Assembly: GCA_001949185.1 (NCBI GenBank)
Contig: BDGG01000002.1
Location: 7,344,772-7,408,771, forward strand
Direction of reading: 5' to 3'
Source: Ramazzottius varieornatus
Lineage: Eukaryota > Tardigrada > Eutardigrada > Parachela > Ramazzottiidae
DNA length: 64,000 nucleotides
The notes beneath the pieces are model-generated. The model had not been told where the DNA came from and did not search any database. It saw nothing but the letters and a program-made list of their open reading frames with translations. The first letter of the stretch is position 1; each line of letters opens with the position of its first letter. A program made the translations under genes and the position numbers. This document shows, piece after piece, positions 1 to 11,867 of this stretch.

Positions 1-1195
1 CTCTTGTGAGACAGTCTTCTCGGCCTGGTTGGGTAATACGGATTCGGTTGAGGTAGCAGTTTGTATGGGTGGACCGGGCGCTTTTCTTTTCGTAACGAGA
101 CGATGCAACTGTGATCAGAAAAACCGACTTCTGTTAGTTGGGGACTGTAAAATTCAATCAAATTTTGTCAATTTCGTGCTACATACGCACCTTTCGCACA
201 GCTCTTTTGATGTCTTTCTGTGATTCGACAAATTCTGGAAGTCTCAAGAAGATATGCTGTATAACTTCATCCAGGAAAATGTCGCAAACTCTGCGTAGAA
301 GTTCTATAAAAAAGGACCATTTACTGATACTACACTCATTTGACAAAGCGAGATACAACCTAAGCTAAGTTCCCTATTGCTGACCTGTTAGCCTCGGTTC
401 CAAGCACATACGAAACAAAGAGCCAGCAATCTCGCAAACCGATTCGTTTGTGAGAAGATTTCCCGGTGGACTAACGAGTAGATTCTTCAGGACCTGTCAA
501 GAACCATAAGGAATAAGACATAGAGATAAGACCGGAGACTCGACTGCGTCAGTATGGTGATGTGGAAGGCTTACGTGGATGATGCTCATGAGCACGCTTT
601 CGTCAGAGGCAGGATCTTGGCCGACAAACCTCGTGTGCGTAACAGCGTCGGCAATGAGGTCCACAACTGTAGCAACTTCCTGTCCACTCCGATGATCTAC
701 AGTAAAACCATTACATAATCATTAAATATTCCGCTACGGCTTGATGCATCCCACTATGAGAAATCCAAAGTCTATCCCACCTAACATTCTACAGGTGATA
801 ATCTTGTTCACGGTCGACAAAGCTAGGTTGGTGATCACCGCGCTGGTATCCTCTGCGCGAATGATGTCGAGAAACGGTAAGAGGAACGTCTTCGCGTCGA
901 TCTGGTCTAAATCTGCAACACAACCAACTCACGAAGACTGCTCACACACATCCGTACGAGGATAGAATACCTTCAGCCCCGCCGAGAATATGCTTGAGAG
1001 TGAGTACTTTGTCCAAAAGTTGACTTCGATCCTCCTGAAATACGAACGTAATTACGGCTCATATATATGGGACATGACATTGCATAAGTGGTGGAGCGCC
1101 AAATGTACCTGGTTCCGTCGATGGACTTTTCTCATGGCCGCGGATATGACATTCACTTCGCTAACAATAACATGCAGATGTTTTGCTCCGGCCAT
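1..1195 (-). CDS. GBF1: GBF1, Golgi brefeldin A-resistant Arf-GEF (N-terminal part, runs off the left edge)
   Basis: Exons read on the minus strand at 1195-1109, 1034-971, 912-793, 696-575, 493-385, 303-191 and 108-1, joined with consistent phases and GT-AG sites. The start ATG (1195) begins MAGAKHLHVIVSEVNVISAA, the conserved N-terminus. The fourth exon carries the family signature HTRFVGQDPASDESVLMSII, and the next contains NESVCEIAGSLFRMCLEPRL. These match the DCB domain of large Arf guanine-nucleotide exchange factors of the GBF1/Gea type, which load GTP on Arf1 at the cis-Golgi for COPI recruitment. The catalytic Sec7 domain would lie beyond the left edge. The exon at 108-1 is basic and Ser/Thr-rich, like the variable linker. 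BIG1/2 is the alternative, but the FVGQDPASDE block favours GBF1. Confidence 0.9.
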
Positions 1196-1653
1196 GCTCC
1201 TCTCTTTTGCAAATGTCCTGGAGTACGGCACTGGAGAAGCCACGTCCATGACTCTGTCCATAGTCTTGGCTCTTCTCCAGCCGAATGTCCGTTCAGGGAT
1301 CCCCTTCCGTCACCTCTATACCTTGAACCTCTGCGGCGTATACATATAAAGACATCACTTCACAGACAACAAGAAAGGCTTTCCGCCGTGATGAGAAGCA
1401 ACAGAGCCTCGGTGTCAAGCAGTGCTGGAATTAATATTGGAGCATCATCTTGGCCACGCGTTAAGGCTCAAGGCTTTGAGTAACTCAAAAGGCACAGGCG
1501 AAGTTGGTACGTTGATTGAACAGGATCCCGCAACAACGTCACTCAAGTCAGCAAAATTAACTGAGTAATGTTACATTACGTCACCAAGTCATACAATGAC
1601 CAGTGGACAATTCATCTGATGATCATCTCTTTCGATTTCACAGAAAGACAGAA
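1196..1653. other. Intergenic, 5' of GBF1
   Basis: This is the likely promoter side of GBF1 and of the plus-strand fragment that follows. I see no convincing exon, repeat or RNA gene. Confidence 0.4.
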
Positions 1654-2127
1654 TCCTTTTCTTGGACGTTCTGTACCGGCTACATCAAAATGGCTGTGAA
1701 GAACATTGGATGCCAATCATGTCATTTGGCCTTACCCCGACGAACAGCTCCAGTGGTTGCTCAAGTCGTTGGACAGATTGCAAGCAGATGAATTGCAGAC
1801 GGTCAAATTCTTGGATGGAGAGTGGGCAGCCTTCAGGCTACTGCAATTACAATGCACCGTCGGTCACTGAGAGTTGAAACATGACTGAAATGTCTTCTTC
1901 TTTACAGGGGAGGTATATGGGAGATATTGGAAGCTCTAGACAAATACGATTTGACAACGGTGGCTACGGATGATGAGCGGAAACTTTCTTCCCTGGACCT
2001 GGCATTTTTGGGGAGACCACTGGTCAGTATCGACAAGTACAAGAATGTTCCTGGTCTGACAGCTCCGCCTTACCCTTTCCCTAACTGCCGGTACTTGCAC
2101 TTCGATGTGTACACGCGCCTGACCTGA
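1654..2127 (+). pseudogene. Unassigned coding fragment(s), possibly a broken gene
   Basis: Two blocks look coding. The first follows a CACAG acceptor near 1648 and reads KDRILFLDVLYRLHQNGCEE, but the best continuation (WPYPDEQLQWLLKSLDRLQ, about 1720-1840) is in another frame with no intron between, so a frameshift is needed. The second follows TTTACAG near 1908 and reads WEILEALDKYDLTT, ending at a TGA at 2127. I do not recognise the family. It may be a real 3' gene fragment, a pseudogene, or a gene carrying an assembly indel. Confidence 0.35.
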
Positions 2128-2129
2128 CC

Positions 2130-2262
2130 GCCGGCCTAGTAGAAACTTCCGGCCACCGGACGACAGCGGTAGCTGCCAGCTAAGATGTCCAATCAATTGT
2201 GGCGCTGCAGCTCTCGGCCAGTGGCCGGAAGTTCTGTCTGCAGTAGACCGGTAGTTAGGCCA
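2130..2262. repeat. Imperfect inverted repeat (MITE-like)
   Basis: Left arm about 2135-2158 (contains AACTTCCGGCCAC) and right arm about 2221-2262 (GTGGCCGGAAGTT, then a diverged tail ending TTAGGCC) are inverted copies around a loop of about 60 bp. No clean target duplication was seen. Confidence 0.45.
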
Positions 2263-3063
2263 GTCGTGTGTACGCGTTTGTTTCTGAGGTCTGAACCCAG
2301 CGGAAGTTTAGCTGATTGGCTCTTTCCAAGTCTGGTTTCTACGGTTGAAGCCTACTTTTCTAGAGGCGGTTCAAGTAGAGTTCCTTTCCAGTTTTCTTTT
2401 CCGACCCACCGTAAAGTTAAATCGTGGATTTGATGTCAAGGGTGACGATGACTGGATGCGAGTGAGCAATCTTACCCTTCTTGTCCAAAACATTTGAGCA
2501 AAGGAAGCCGTCAGTAATAGTTGGATCCGTCGAGATGATCAGGAATTGGGACGACCCTTTACACGCCTTTGAAAGTACGAACCTGATCAGATTCTTAACA
2601 TACACCTGCGGCGCAGCTTCATATACAGTGTGTCGTGAGGTACGAAAATTATAATTAGGCTTGGTCAGTCACTGTAGATCGGATAATGTCAAGGTTCTTC
2701 GCACGACACCTCATCTCGGCTTGATTATTGACGCATACTTCCGCCTCGAGACATTGTCCGACTAATCGTGTGGGTGTCCGCATTGTTCGTGACGGTTTAT
2801 TGAGAAGAAAGATCATGCTTGTTATCGCAGTCGTCGGTAGACCTCGTCGCAGATTCGGAAGAGTTTTGAGTCCGACCGGGAAACGGCATTTTAGAACCGC
2901 CCAGAGAGATTCGCATTTTTCATCGTGAATTCGCGCGGAGCGAAGATCGAAAGTGTTAGTTGCGGTTCGAACGTGTTAGGTGAGAGTAAAAGTTACTTCC
3001 GGCTCCGCTGGACTTCGACTTCTGTATCGAAGTCATCTTTCCGGATCCCCTCATCCTTACAAA
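2263..3063. other. Intergenic stretch before the protease homologue
   Basis: A minus-strand open frame (2605-2417, 62 codons) has no recognisable motif and no splice context. Nothing else is supported. Confidence 0.3.
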
Positions 3064-5541
3064 ATGCTTCCGCTGATTCTTGGAATATTTTGTTTACTTT
3101 ACGGAGCAGCTGGCGAGGGAATCTTGATGGGTACGTCGAACCAAATATGTATTGGTAATACCCCACGCGTACGGGCAGGAAGTGAGATGGGAAGCTGGCG
3201 ACAGAACCGCGCGTCTTCCTTCCCCACCTGCATACCAATGTACAACATTCAGGTCGCAGATTAGTGTATGCAGGTTAAGGAAAGACAGCCCCCTCTTGTT
3301 CACCGACCTGTCGCAACAGCATGCTGGTGAATCTATCTGTTTCTTAAGTTTTTGTTTCCATAACCCAGTCCTACCCTTCCTTTTTATGTGTTGTAGTTCA
3401 GAGCTGTCAGAGCGTGAAGGGAGAAGGGCGTTGTGTGGGCAGTCCAGAGTCCTGCAAGATCGTGGGCGGATCAATTGTGACTCCTCTCTTCAGCACCCCA
3501 TGCGCCGCCACTGAAGTTTGCTGTTTCTTGGTGCCAACCGTACCGGACACGGATAATTCTTGCTCATCATGCTCTATGCTACAAGGTGAGTTGTTTTTGT
3601 CCCCGAATAACAATGACCATAAAACATATGGAACTTCTTATGCCGAACGAATGGCCTAGATCAGGCCTCTGCCGGTACAATAGGCAATCACTATAGTACT
3701 TTAACACCGGCAGAAGGAAACGCATCACCGCGATCACTTAGTTCTCGTGTTTTGTTTCCTTTCTGACCTGGCCTCTAAAACAACGCTAGAAAAACGTTTC
3801 CGCCTTCACAACCAACAGACGTTACCATCCCCGAAAGCAGACTAATCATGAGGAACTGTAAAATTCGAAATTTCTAAACACCGGCAATTTGTTGATCTAA
3901 ATATAAGTGTTCGCGAATTATCTGCTGACGGTTCCAGACAGATAAATTTCTGGATTACGTGTATCGCAAATCAGGCTTCGAGCTTCTGATGTTTAGTGTT
4001 TTCAGAGCTGACTACGACTCTTCCGTCCACCACGACCAGCAGGACATCATCAACCTCGTCTTCTGCTCCAACTGTCGCTCTGCCAAGCGTCGATGACGAT
4101 TCTAACCTCATTCGAGCCCTCTCACCGCTCTCAGCAAGTACTCGAGATGACCCGGACGCTTCGTCTGCCGTGCCCGACAGAATCCGAAATCAAGTCAACT
4201 TCTTCGCGCGAAGCGCCGAGTTTGGATTTGGCTTTCCATTCCGCATCGAGCGCAAGCTGACCGACAAAGATGCGATCAAGAACACCTTCTGCTGGCAGGT
4301 ACTGCGCCTATACAGTATGGGTTTGCTGCCTATCTAATGGCTTCTGACTGTGCTGAGATGAAGCAGCTCAAGAAACCTACATCGAAAAGAAGAATAATGA
4401 GGCCTTTCTTGACAGGTTGCTTTGGTAGATTCAAGCGGAAAGATCTTTGGGGGCGGAGCTCTGATCAGCCGCAACTACGTCATCACGGCCGCCCACAAAG
4501 TAGCCAAGTGAGTTGCTGATCAGAAGTCTAGCCGCGCAAAAACACTGATAGTCGAACAGAAGCCTTATAATATTCGGACTCAAATTTGTAAATTATCCGA
4601 CAACAAGCCGTGTTTTTTTCCAGTCGGTTGCCACGAAATTTTCAAGTCGTTCTCGGTAAATACGACATGAAGAACCAGGAGGAAGACTCTAGAATAGCGA
4701 GCCCAATCGAAGTCATTGTCAACGAGAAATGGGATTCTGGATCGTTTGAAGACAACATCGCTCTCATCCGTATTCCGAACGTCAAGTGTGCATCTGGAAA
4801 TATCTGCACCATTTGCCCGAGCAGTAAACCCGTGGACCCTGTTGCTCAAGCGCAGGACATTTGCTTCGCTACGGGTTGGGGTTCCACGTACTCATCCGGT
4901 AAGTACTTATTGTACACCATTGGAATATATTTATTCCAGTGGTCCAAACTTATTCCAATTTATTTCTTTCAAAACTCAAAATAACAAAACTTTCAACGAG
5001 TGTCGTTTTTCCAGCTGATGCATCGAAGCTGCAGCAAAATCAGATCAAGCCCATATCGAACGATCAATGCATCAAAGGACTAGCCCGATCTGGAATCCAG
5101 GACTTTGTGGTCCCGAAGAGTATGTACTGCGGATCTAGCGCTGACCCCGACAGAACGGCGTGCGACGGTGACGGCGGCGGTCCACTGGTTTGTATGAACA
5201 GTGGAACCTGGAACTGGCAACTCCGCGGTCTCGTCGCTCTGGGTGTGACCCATTGCACGAACGTCACCGATGCACCGACGGTCTACGTCGATGTCGGGAA
5301 ACTTAGTGGCTGGGTTGCCCGGAAGATTTCCGAGGGCCCATCAAGTCCAACAGCCACACCTCGCATAGTATCTCACTCTACTTTTGCGCCGCTTGCTACC
5401 AGCACATCAACAACTACAGCGAAGGCGGAAGTGAAACCTCCTGTGTTGAATAGGCGGACGAATGAAAATTCTTTGGGTTATGCTTTCGTTTTCCCTTCAT
5501 TCTTACGACAGCTTGATGACGCTCCTCAACAACAAAAATAA
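3064..5541 (+). CDS. Secreted clip-domain serine protease homologue (catalytic Ser replaced by Gly)
   Basis: Exons 3064-3130, 3397-3585, 4006-4298, 4416-4507, 4624-4898 and 5015-5541 join in phase to 480 residues. The first exon encodes a signal peptide (MLPLILGIFCLLYGAAGEG). Exon 2 has a cysteine pattern ending in CC, like a clip domain. Exon 3 is a Ser/Thr/Pro linker. The trypsin fold follows: TAAHK holds the catalytic His, DNIAL the catalytic Asp. The expected GDSGGP is GDGGGP, so the nucleophilic serine is Gly. By family knowledge such homologues act as non-catalytic cofactors, for example in melanisation or clotting cascades; that role here is inference. A Ser/Thr-rich tail follows the protease fold. 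AATAAA overlaps the stop (about 5537). Confidence 0.88.
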
Positions 5542-5542
5542 A
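5537..5542 (+). promoter_or_regulatory. Polyadenylation signal AATAAA
   Basis: The hexamer overlaps the TAA stop of the protease homologue, implying a very short 3' UTR unless a downstream signal is used. Confidence 0.4.
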
Positions 5543-5795
5543 TATTTGACGTTATTCAGCTCGATGAGTAGTGTACAGTATTCTGTTGTCTCTAACTCAT
5601 TTCTCGAGCTATTGACTTCTCGAACTATAGTCTGATGTTCCTGTGATGCTCTGTGAGTGAACGGAACAAGTGCTTACGTGAACGGTTATATTTTGCTCAA
5701 ACAAGAAAGCCCGAAAATATTCCTTGAAGAACGGCAATAAACGCGATGAAGAAGAGCCTAAAACTGTGCTATAATTGAGCTTAAGTGTCGAGATC

Positions 5796-6215
5796 CTAAC
5801 CTCGTTTTGCGACGAGACGAGCAGTTATCTCCACGGAAAGGGATGAATGAGCGGTGAGACGATCGGAAACCTGGTAGTCGTCTCTCCTGCGATGGCAGCT
5901 GACAGTCCGTTCGGCGGACTGGTCTGAGGGATATGATGGCCGTTGGACCCGACAGAGCTCTTTTCGGAACGCGAGCCGGCTCCGTTTGTAATTTGCTTGT
6001 TCGAGGAAGATCCCTCTGTGAATAGGAGAATTCGTGCAGACCGCGTGACTAGTGCTTGCAGAATTATTGTACCTACCCGAGTCTATGGCGGAAGCAGCAT
6101 GCTTTATTCTAGGTAACGTGTCGGAAGAGCCACCGCTTTCAGTTCGGCTTCTTAGGGTAGTCGAGCTCCTTGCTTCGCTTATATCGGTAAGGGGACTTGC
6201 GTTCATGGGAGACAA
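5796..6215 (-). other. 139-codon open frame downstream of the ankyrin gene
   Basis: Open frame rich in Ser, Arg and Thr, lying just past the stop of the ankyrin gene on the same strand. A possible intron (about 6119-6056) and an alternative frame can also be drawn. It could be a small gene, an alternative 3' exon or chance. No domain was recognised. Confidence 0.2.
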
Positions 6216-6285
6216 ATTGTTTAGTTTTCCTGTAAAATAACATGTTGGAACAATTTCGGTGTGGAACGCAAGGCTAAGACTCGAA

Positions 6286-9200
6286 TTACATACGCAATAG
6301 ATACTGCTGCCAGTCCTTGAACGTTTTAGTCTTGCCAGTGACGTCTTCTCGATTTACCAGCTTGTCAGGCTTTCCAATGGTTTCCATTTCTTTCAGATAC
6401 TTTGGTATCTATGAAGGACAGAACTATGTATGCACGAAAGTCGATAAACTAGGCATGCCGTACATACCACTTTAGCAAGAACGACGGACTGGTTGTACTT
6501 TGTGTCCTTCTTCTGCATCTGTTCCATTTGATCCAGATATTTTATTATCACAGTGTGCGGCGCAATGTCATGTACCGTATTATTGAAAGACGATACAAAT
6601 TTCATTGGCATTTGAGGTAACGTCCTGATGATAGGTTGCTCCTTCTCTTCCAACAGGCGCCTCGTTCTTCGCGCTCTGAAATTACTAGTCGTGGTCGGCT
6701 TCTCACTCTCGGTTTTATCAGGTCGCAATCGATCTCGACGACCTGTTTGCAACACAGGTCTTCTGGGTCCTTTCGTCCGCGATCGAGCTGGAACTTCTAT
6801 GGTATGCCTTACATCTTTGAGACTCAGAACACGCGGAGTCGGAGGGCGGAACCGACTGTACAGGGACTGTGTCGTACTGTGTTCTTCCGGAGCGACGTCA
6901 GAGTCCTCGTCTGGAGCTTCCCGAATTACAGGCGAAGTGCGTACTTGCCCGCCGACAACGTCAGTTATCGTTTCGGGTTCTCGAAAGGACACATGGTCGG
7001 AAGTTATGTCCAGGAAAGTAGGCTTGTGTCCAGCGGCGTGGAGCTCGTCCAGATTAGAGTCGTCCCATCTCAAGCGTGAGGCACGTCGCTGCAAGATTTT
7101 TCCACCGGTCTCCAGACTTTTTCTGTGTTGTGGGATGGGTGCTTGTTTAGGCTCAAGAGGTTCGGTTGCGGGTGGGGAAGTTTGATCCAAGTCAGAAGCA
7201 CCCTTACCCGACAGCGGGAATGAGTGAGCATCATCTGCGAAATGAAAGCTCTAGCACTGTGTCGTGTCACAAACTTGACGTAAAAACACCGAGTTTTGTA
7301 CAAAGGTCTTACCTGTTGATACGCTCAAGTATCGGCTTCTCGGTGTGGAGCTCATGATAGAACTGGAATCCGAAGCCCAACTGGACCCAAAGGTTTCTCG
7401 CGCACTGGTCTGAGCTTCAGAGTCGCTGGTGTTACTTCGTCTGGCGAATACTCCAGCATCGTGGGTTCCATTCATTTTGAACTGTCGAGGAGTACGAGCC
7501 GAAGTCTGGACCGCGATAGCCACTTTATCATGAGGTGAAACTTTCGCCGAAGGTATCGAGCTTGTACTATGCTTGCGGGACGGAGGCCTCTCATTTGGGA
7601 CGGACTGGGGCTGCACGCCGGTCTGCTCTTCGTCATCCACTCTACTATCTGAGGCTGGATGATCGACAACGTTATCTTGGATGAATAAGGACAACAGAGC
7701 GGGATGCTGAAACCCCGCTATGAAGTCGCTAGCGTCCAGCCCGTGCATGGAATCCTCCGTTGACATACTCTTCTGATACCTGGCTGACTGCCAACCGGTA
7801 TCTCCTCCAGGAGCTTTAAGGTCCATATCGTCCCGATGGAGCGAGTTGTAGGACCGGGACATCGTCAGTTTCTTACTACAATACGATATTATGATGAGCA
7901 TTTGAAATGACGTATGGAACAGTCCAAGCGCTTCTACGTACTTGTGCTCCGGAGTTTTGGGCGTGAGGAATGAATTTTGCTGGGAAAACAGCTTCCTCAT
8001 AAAGTTCGATCTGTGATCCGGATGCTTCATATCCTAAAACAGGAAAGTCTCCTCGAAGACGGTAAGAAGGCAGATAAAATGAAATGACAAGACTCACATC
8101 GTCGCTGCCGGAGTCGCTTTCGTATTTCACCAGCGAAGTGCGACTGACGCTCCTGCTGGGAACATCCGGTTCCGGTGCGAGTCCTCCCATCTCGAAGACC
8201 GGAGTTAAGGGCCCTTCTGACCTAGCGGACTGTGCCGCATTCGTCTTCTCGTTCATGTGTGCATTGTGATTAGTATCCACGATCTCAATCTCCAGTTTCG
8301 GAACGCTTCTCTTTCGCGAAGAACCGTCGACAGTGGCGCCACTGCGACTGCTACCAGACACTTCATGTTGAGCTATACTGGTGCTACTATTCTGAGGTTT
8401 TAGCGGTGGAACTTGAGCGTCATGGCGATCTTCTGTGGCGGTCACTTTCTCCTCCTCTGAGTCATGCAGCGGTATTTGGAAAATTGGAGTTATGTTCTGA
8501 GGACTGCCGCTGTTCCTTCTCCCCAATACCGAAGCTTCCATGATGGCGTCATAGTCCGAATGGCGCTCCATCGTGACCAGGTGATCAAACTCGGTTAAAC
8601 TTGAGGTTACCTCCCGTGGTAGATGTGGATACGTCGACCCATCTGTTTCTCCGGGCTCGGAGTTCTCAGAAGCGTCACCGGCAGCTTTTGATGGAGGCAG
8701 AGAGGATCGTCGGGCGAAGTTCAATGGAGACTGGAAAGAGGGGGAACTTCGTAAGCCGGTTTCGAAGGCTTCTTCGAGGATGCCGTTAGGATCGCTAGCA
8801 GTTGAGCTGAGGCGAGTTCCTTCACCGAAGCGCTTTGAGAAGGACTGCTGGATGAATAAGGCTGCTTTGTTCGTTAGCTGGGAACTTTCGATAGCGAGGT
8901 GGGAGCGCAGATATTTGATCATCTCGACGTTGTTCTTCGCAATAGCCAAATCCAGAGCCGTGAAATATTGCATCTGTTGAAAAGACAATAAGTGTAGTGA
9001 ATAACCCGTAACCGAAACGAACCACAGAAAAAAGTTGTCCATTATAATCCGCGGCATCTGGAAAATCAGTGTTCATAATATACTGTAGAGCTGCCGACAA
9101 AATTAGTTTTCGGGACATCCCGAAACTCCCGGTGCATTTGCTTACCTTTGAATTTTGCATGACGAGGTTCACGTTGGCCTTCGATTCGACCAGGAACTGA

Positions 9201-11867
9201 CACAGGGCGAAATCCTTTTGCATTGCAGCGAGATGCAAGCACGACCTCCCGTTGTGGTTGACGGCGTTGATGTAATCAGGACGTTTTGACAGCATGCATT
9301 CTACCACACCTGCATGAGAAAAACTTTCTCATTTCATCGATCGATACTGCAAAAACTGCGGAAACACTCTGACTGCCACCCATCCATGTTTCTTACCGAT
9401 ATATCCAGCTTGCGCCGCTTCATGGAGGGGCAGGTCTCCGCGGTAGTTCATCAGCCAAATGTCGCCGCCCAGTTCCTCAATCTCCATGATACTTTCTGTC
9501 TGCCCCTTCGAGGCCGCCAGATGCGCCGCACTACGGTGTAAAGCAATGATGTTAAGGGCATTCCAAGTGCGACAAAGTAACCTGCAGGAAACCGTTTGTC
9601 CTACGATTTGAGTCTTCTACGCCTAGTGTTAGTCACGGAAGGCAGATTTCTAGGTTATACCTGACCATATGTATCAAGATACATACCCTGAGTGCGCGCG
9701 GCGACTCCTTCGAGCACCAGCCGCCAAATACTGCCCAAATTTTGAAATTCGTTCAATAATTTACAAATACTGTTTTGTCGGTATTTTTAACACGAATAAT
9801 TAGAGTCTTTAGCACCCGAAATCCATTCCCATTTCGAAAGTGAATCTGAAATTTTTTCCCTTGAAATATCAACGAACTGTTCTTAAACTACGTTTTTCTT
9901 CATAATTTCACAGAAAATTTCAGATATATCTGGATCATCTGGAATCTTCTGTTTCATTGAGCAAGTCCGATTTAAAGCATCGAAGACACTTTTCTGCGTT
10001 ATAAACGCTGACAAAATGTCTTTCCTTGCTTATCTGGCCAATTTTGAAACTTGCTGCGGAGATTTGCGGCTAGCAATCAAAGTAACTGCCGCGCGCAATC
10101 ATAAACCTATCGACAGGTGGACAACACTTCCGCCGATTTAGCTTCCGTGCTGAGTATCGGAAGGCAAATCTCCAAAACATAGGAAGATGTTTTCCCCGAG
10201 GTGCTAAATTTCACTAGGGATGTTTTTAGTGGACACATGACGCAAAAAAAGGCACCGATTATCGGAAATCAGCACTGAGAGCATTCTGAATGACAATTTC
10301 CCACATGACATGGAATTCGAAGTAATTAACCGATAGCACGTGCAAATTCACGTATAATTATTGGCGAATGTTCAGTGAGTAGTATATCGACAGTGTGGAT
10401 CGTAAGTGTCCTACCTGCGGCCTTTCCGGTCTTGATGATCCTTACTGGCTCCACGCCCGCCCAGATAGCGAATACAATCGATGAACCCCAGGGTGGCACT
10501 ATACATCAGTGGGGTGCAATCATGCCTATCCTTGACGTCAACGTCAGTCCCACAGTCCTCAACCAGAACCTTGACACAGTCCACATGTCCCCTGCTCGCC
10601 GCGCCTGCAATCGAAACCCAATTACCATCGAAAACTTTTCGCCAGTTATCACAGCACAAAGAGCTCTTACAGTGCAAGGCTGTCAAGCCATCTTTGTCTC
10701 CTGTTGTTACATCAGCGCCTGCTTTCACGAGAAGAAGGCACGCATCGGACGCCCCTGGAACCGAATGAGCTAAATTACAGCGAATCCACGTTATGATCTA
10801 AGTCAGATACCTGAACTGGCAGCCCACAGCAGTGGCTGACGTCGATCGGCATCCAAAGGGCTCACTTCCACTCCGTACTCGAGTAAAAGTTCCAGGAATC
10901 TCAAGCTATTGTTGCGAGCTGCGGAACAGATCGAAGTCGCCGGTGCATCGGGTCCAGTCTCTTTCTGAACAAAGGGAGGAGATACTGTGACGTGGGCGGA
11001 AGAATGCGCACCGGAAGTGTCCAAAGGATGGGCGGTTATTTGAGCGGCGTAGTGGAGAGGATAAGCACCATGGATGTCAGCGGAAGAAGCCTCGGCCTCC
11101 TGCTGTAACAGCAGCTCCAAACAATCGTAATGCCCGCAAACTGCAAAATAACCCGTAGAAAAACACCCCAACCGAACTGGCGCTAAATTCTCCTAAACTA
11201 GGAGAGTAGCGTGTTTGAATTAAAAGAAAATCTTGGACACGAATTTAAGCGAAATACCACGAACCGTTTCGCATGTTTTTGAAAGTAACTTTTGGCGCCA
11301 AAGTGTGAGGAACTTTTGTGAGATGCTTGCATCCGAATACTATTTTATAACTGATTTTTGGAATTTCCCACTTCTTTAGACTTGCGTACCAACTGCCCAG
11401 TGGACCGGTGTGTGTAGTTCTTTGTCCTGCAGACTGACTTGGGCGCCATTATCTATCAACAACCTCAGCATAGGTGAGTTCCCATTGATGGTGGCGATGA
11501 ACAGCGCGGTGAAGCCTTCATTGTCCGCTATATCCAAAAGTGCTTTCTTTCTTGGCACTTCGATCGCTTCCAAAATCGCTGTGGCGCAATCCATTCGTGA
11601 GTACTCTGCGCAATAGTGCAGAGCACTTCGCCCATTCCGATCCACAATCAGCACTGGATCAACGGACGAGTTTGGTTTCTAAAAATCCATGTTTTTCATT
11701 ATATTGAAAAAGGAACAATATTGTTGTAACTCGATACGTACACTATGCTTCGAGTTGAAACACCTTACCTCGTTCGCCAGGACCTCCTGGACCTGGTGTA
11801 GACTACCTTGCTGACAGGCTACCATCAGCAGACTGACGTGATTGCCAGTGGGCACCGAAGACGCCAT
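6286..11867 (-). CDS. Large ankyrin-repeat scaffold protein, inversin-type
   Basis: Fourteen exons keep phase: 11867-11769, 11678-11390, 11140-10811, 10754-10671, 10604-10415, 9530-9397, 9309-9146, 8973-8098, 8033-7942, 7875-7313, 7234-6468 and 6408-6286 are the clearest. The product is 1236 residues. Residues about 5-450 hold roughly 13 ankyrin repeats (for example GLTALHCAASRGHVDCVKVL and NGRSCLHLAAMQKDFALCQF). A short IQ-like segment follows (AALFIQQSFSKRF), then a long Ser/Pro-rich, probably disordered tail ending DWQQYLLRM. Ankyrin array plus IQ-like motif plus disordered tail recalls inversin/Diego, a ciliary and planar-polarity scaffold; that assignment is inference, and another ankyrin scaffold is possible. 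The start was chosen at the first ATG of the open frame. The longest intron (10414-9531) shows no other feature. Confidence 0.82.

Noticed and set aside
2417-2605. 62-codon minus-strand frame near 2.5 kb
   Set aside because: Looks mildly coding (ISTDPTITDGFLCSNV) but has no start context, partners or family match.
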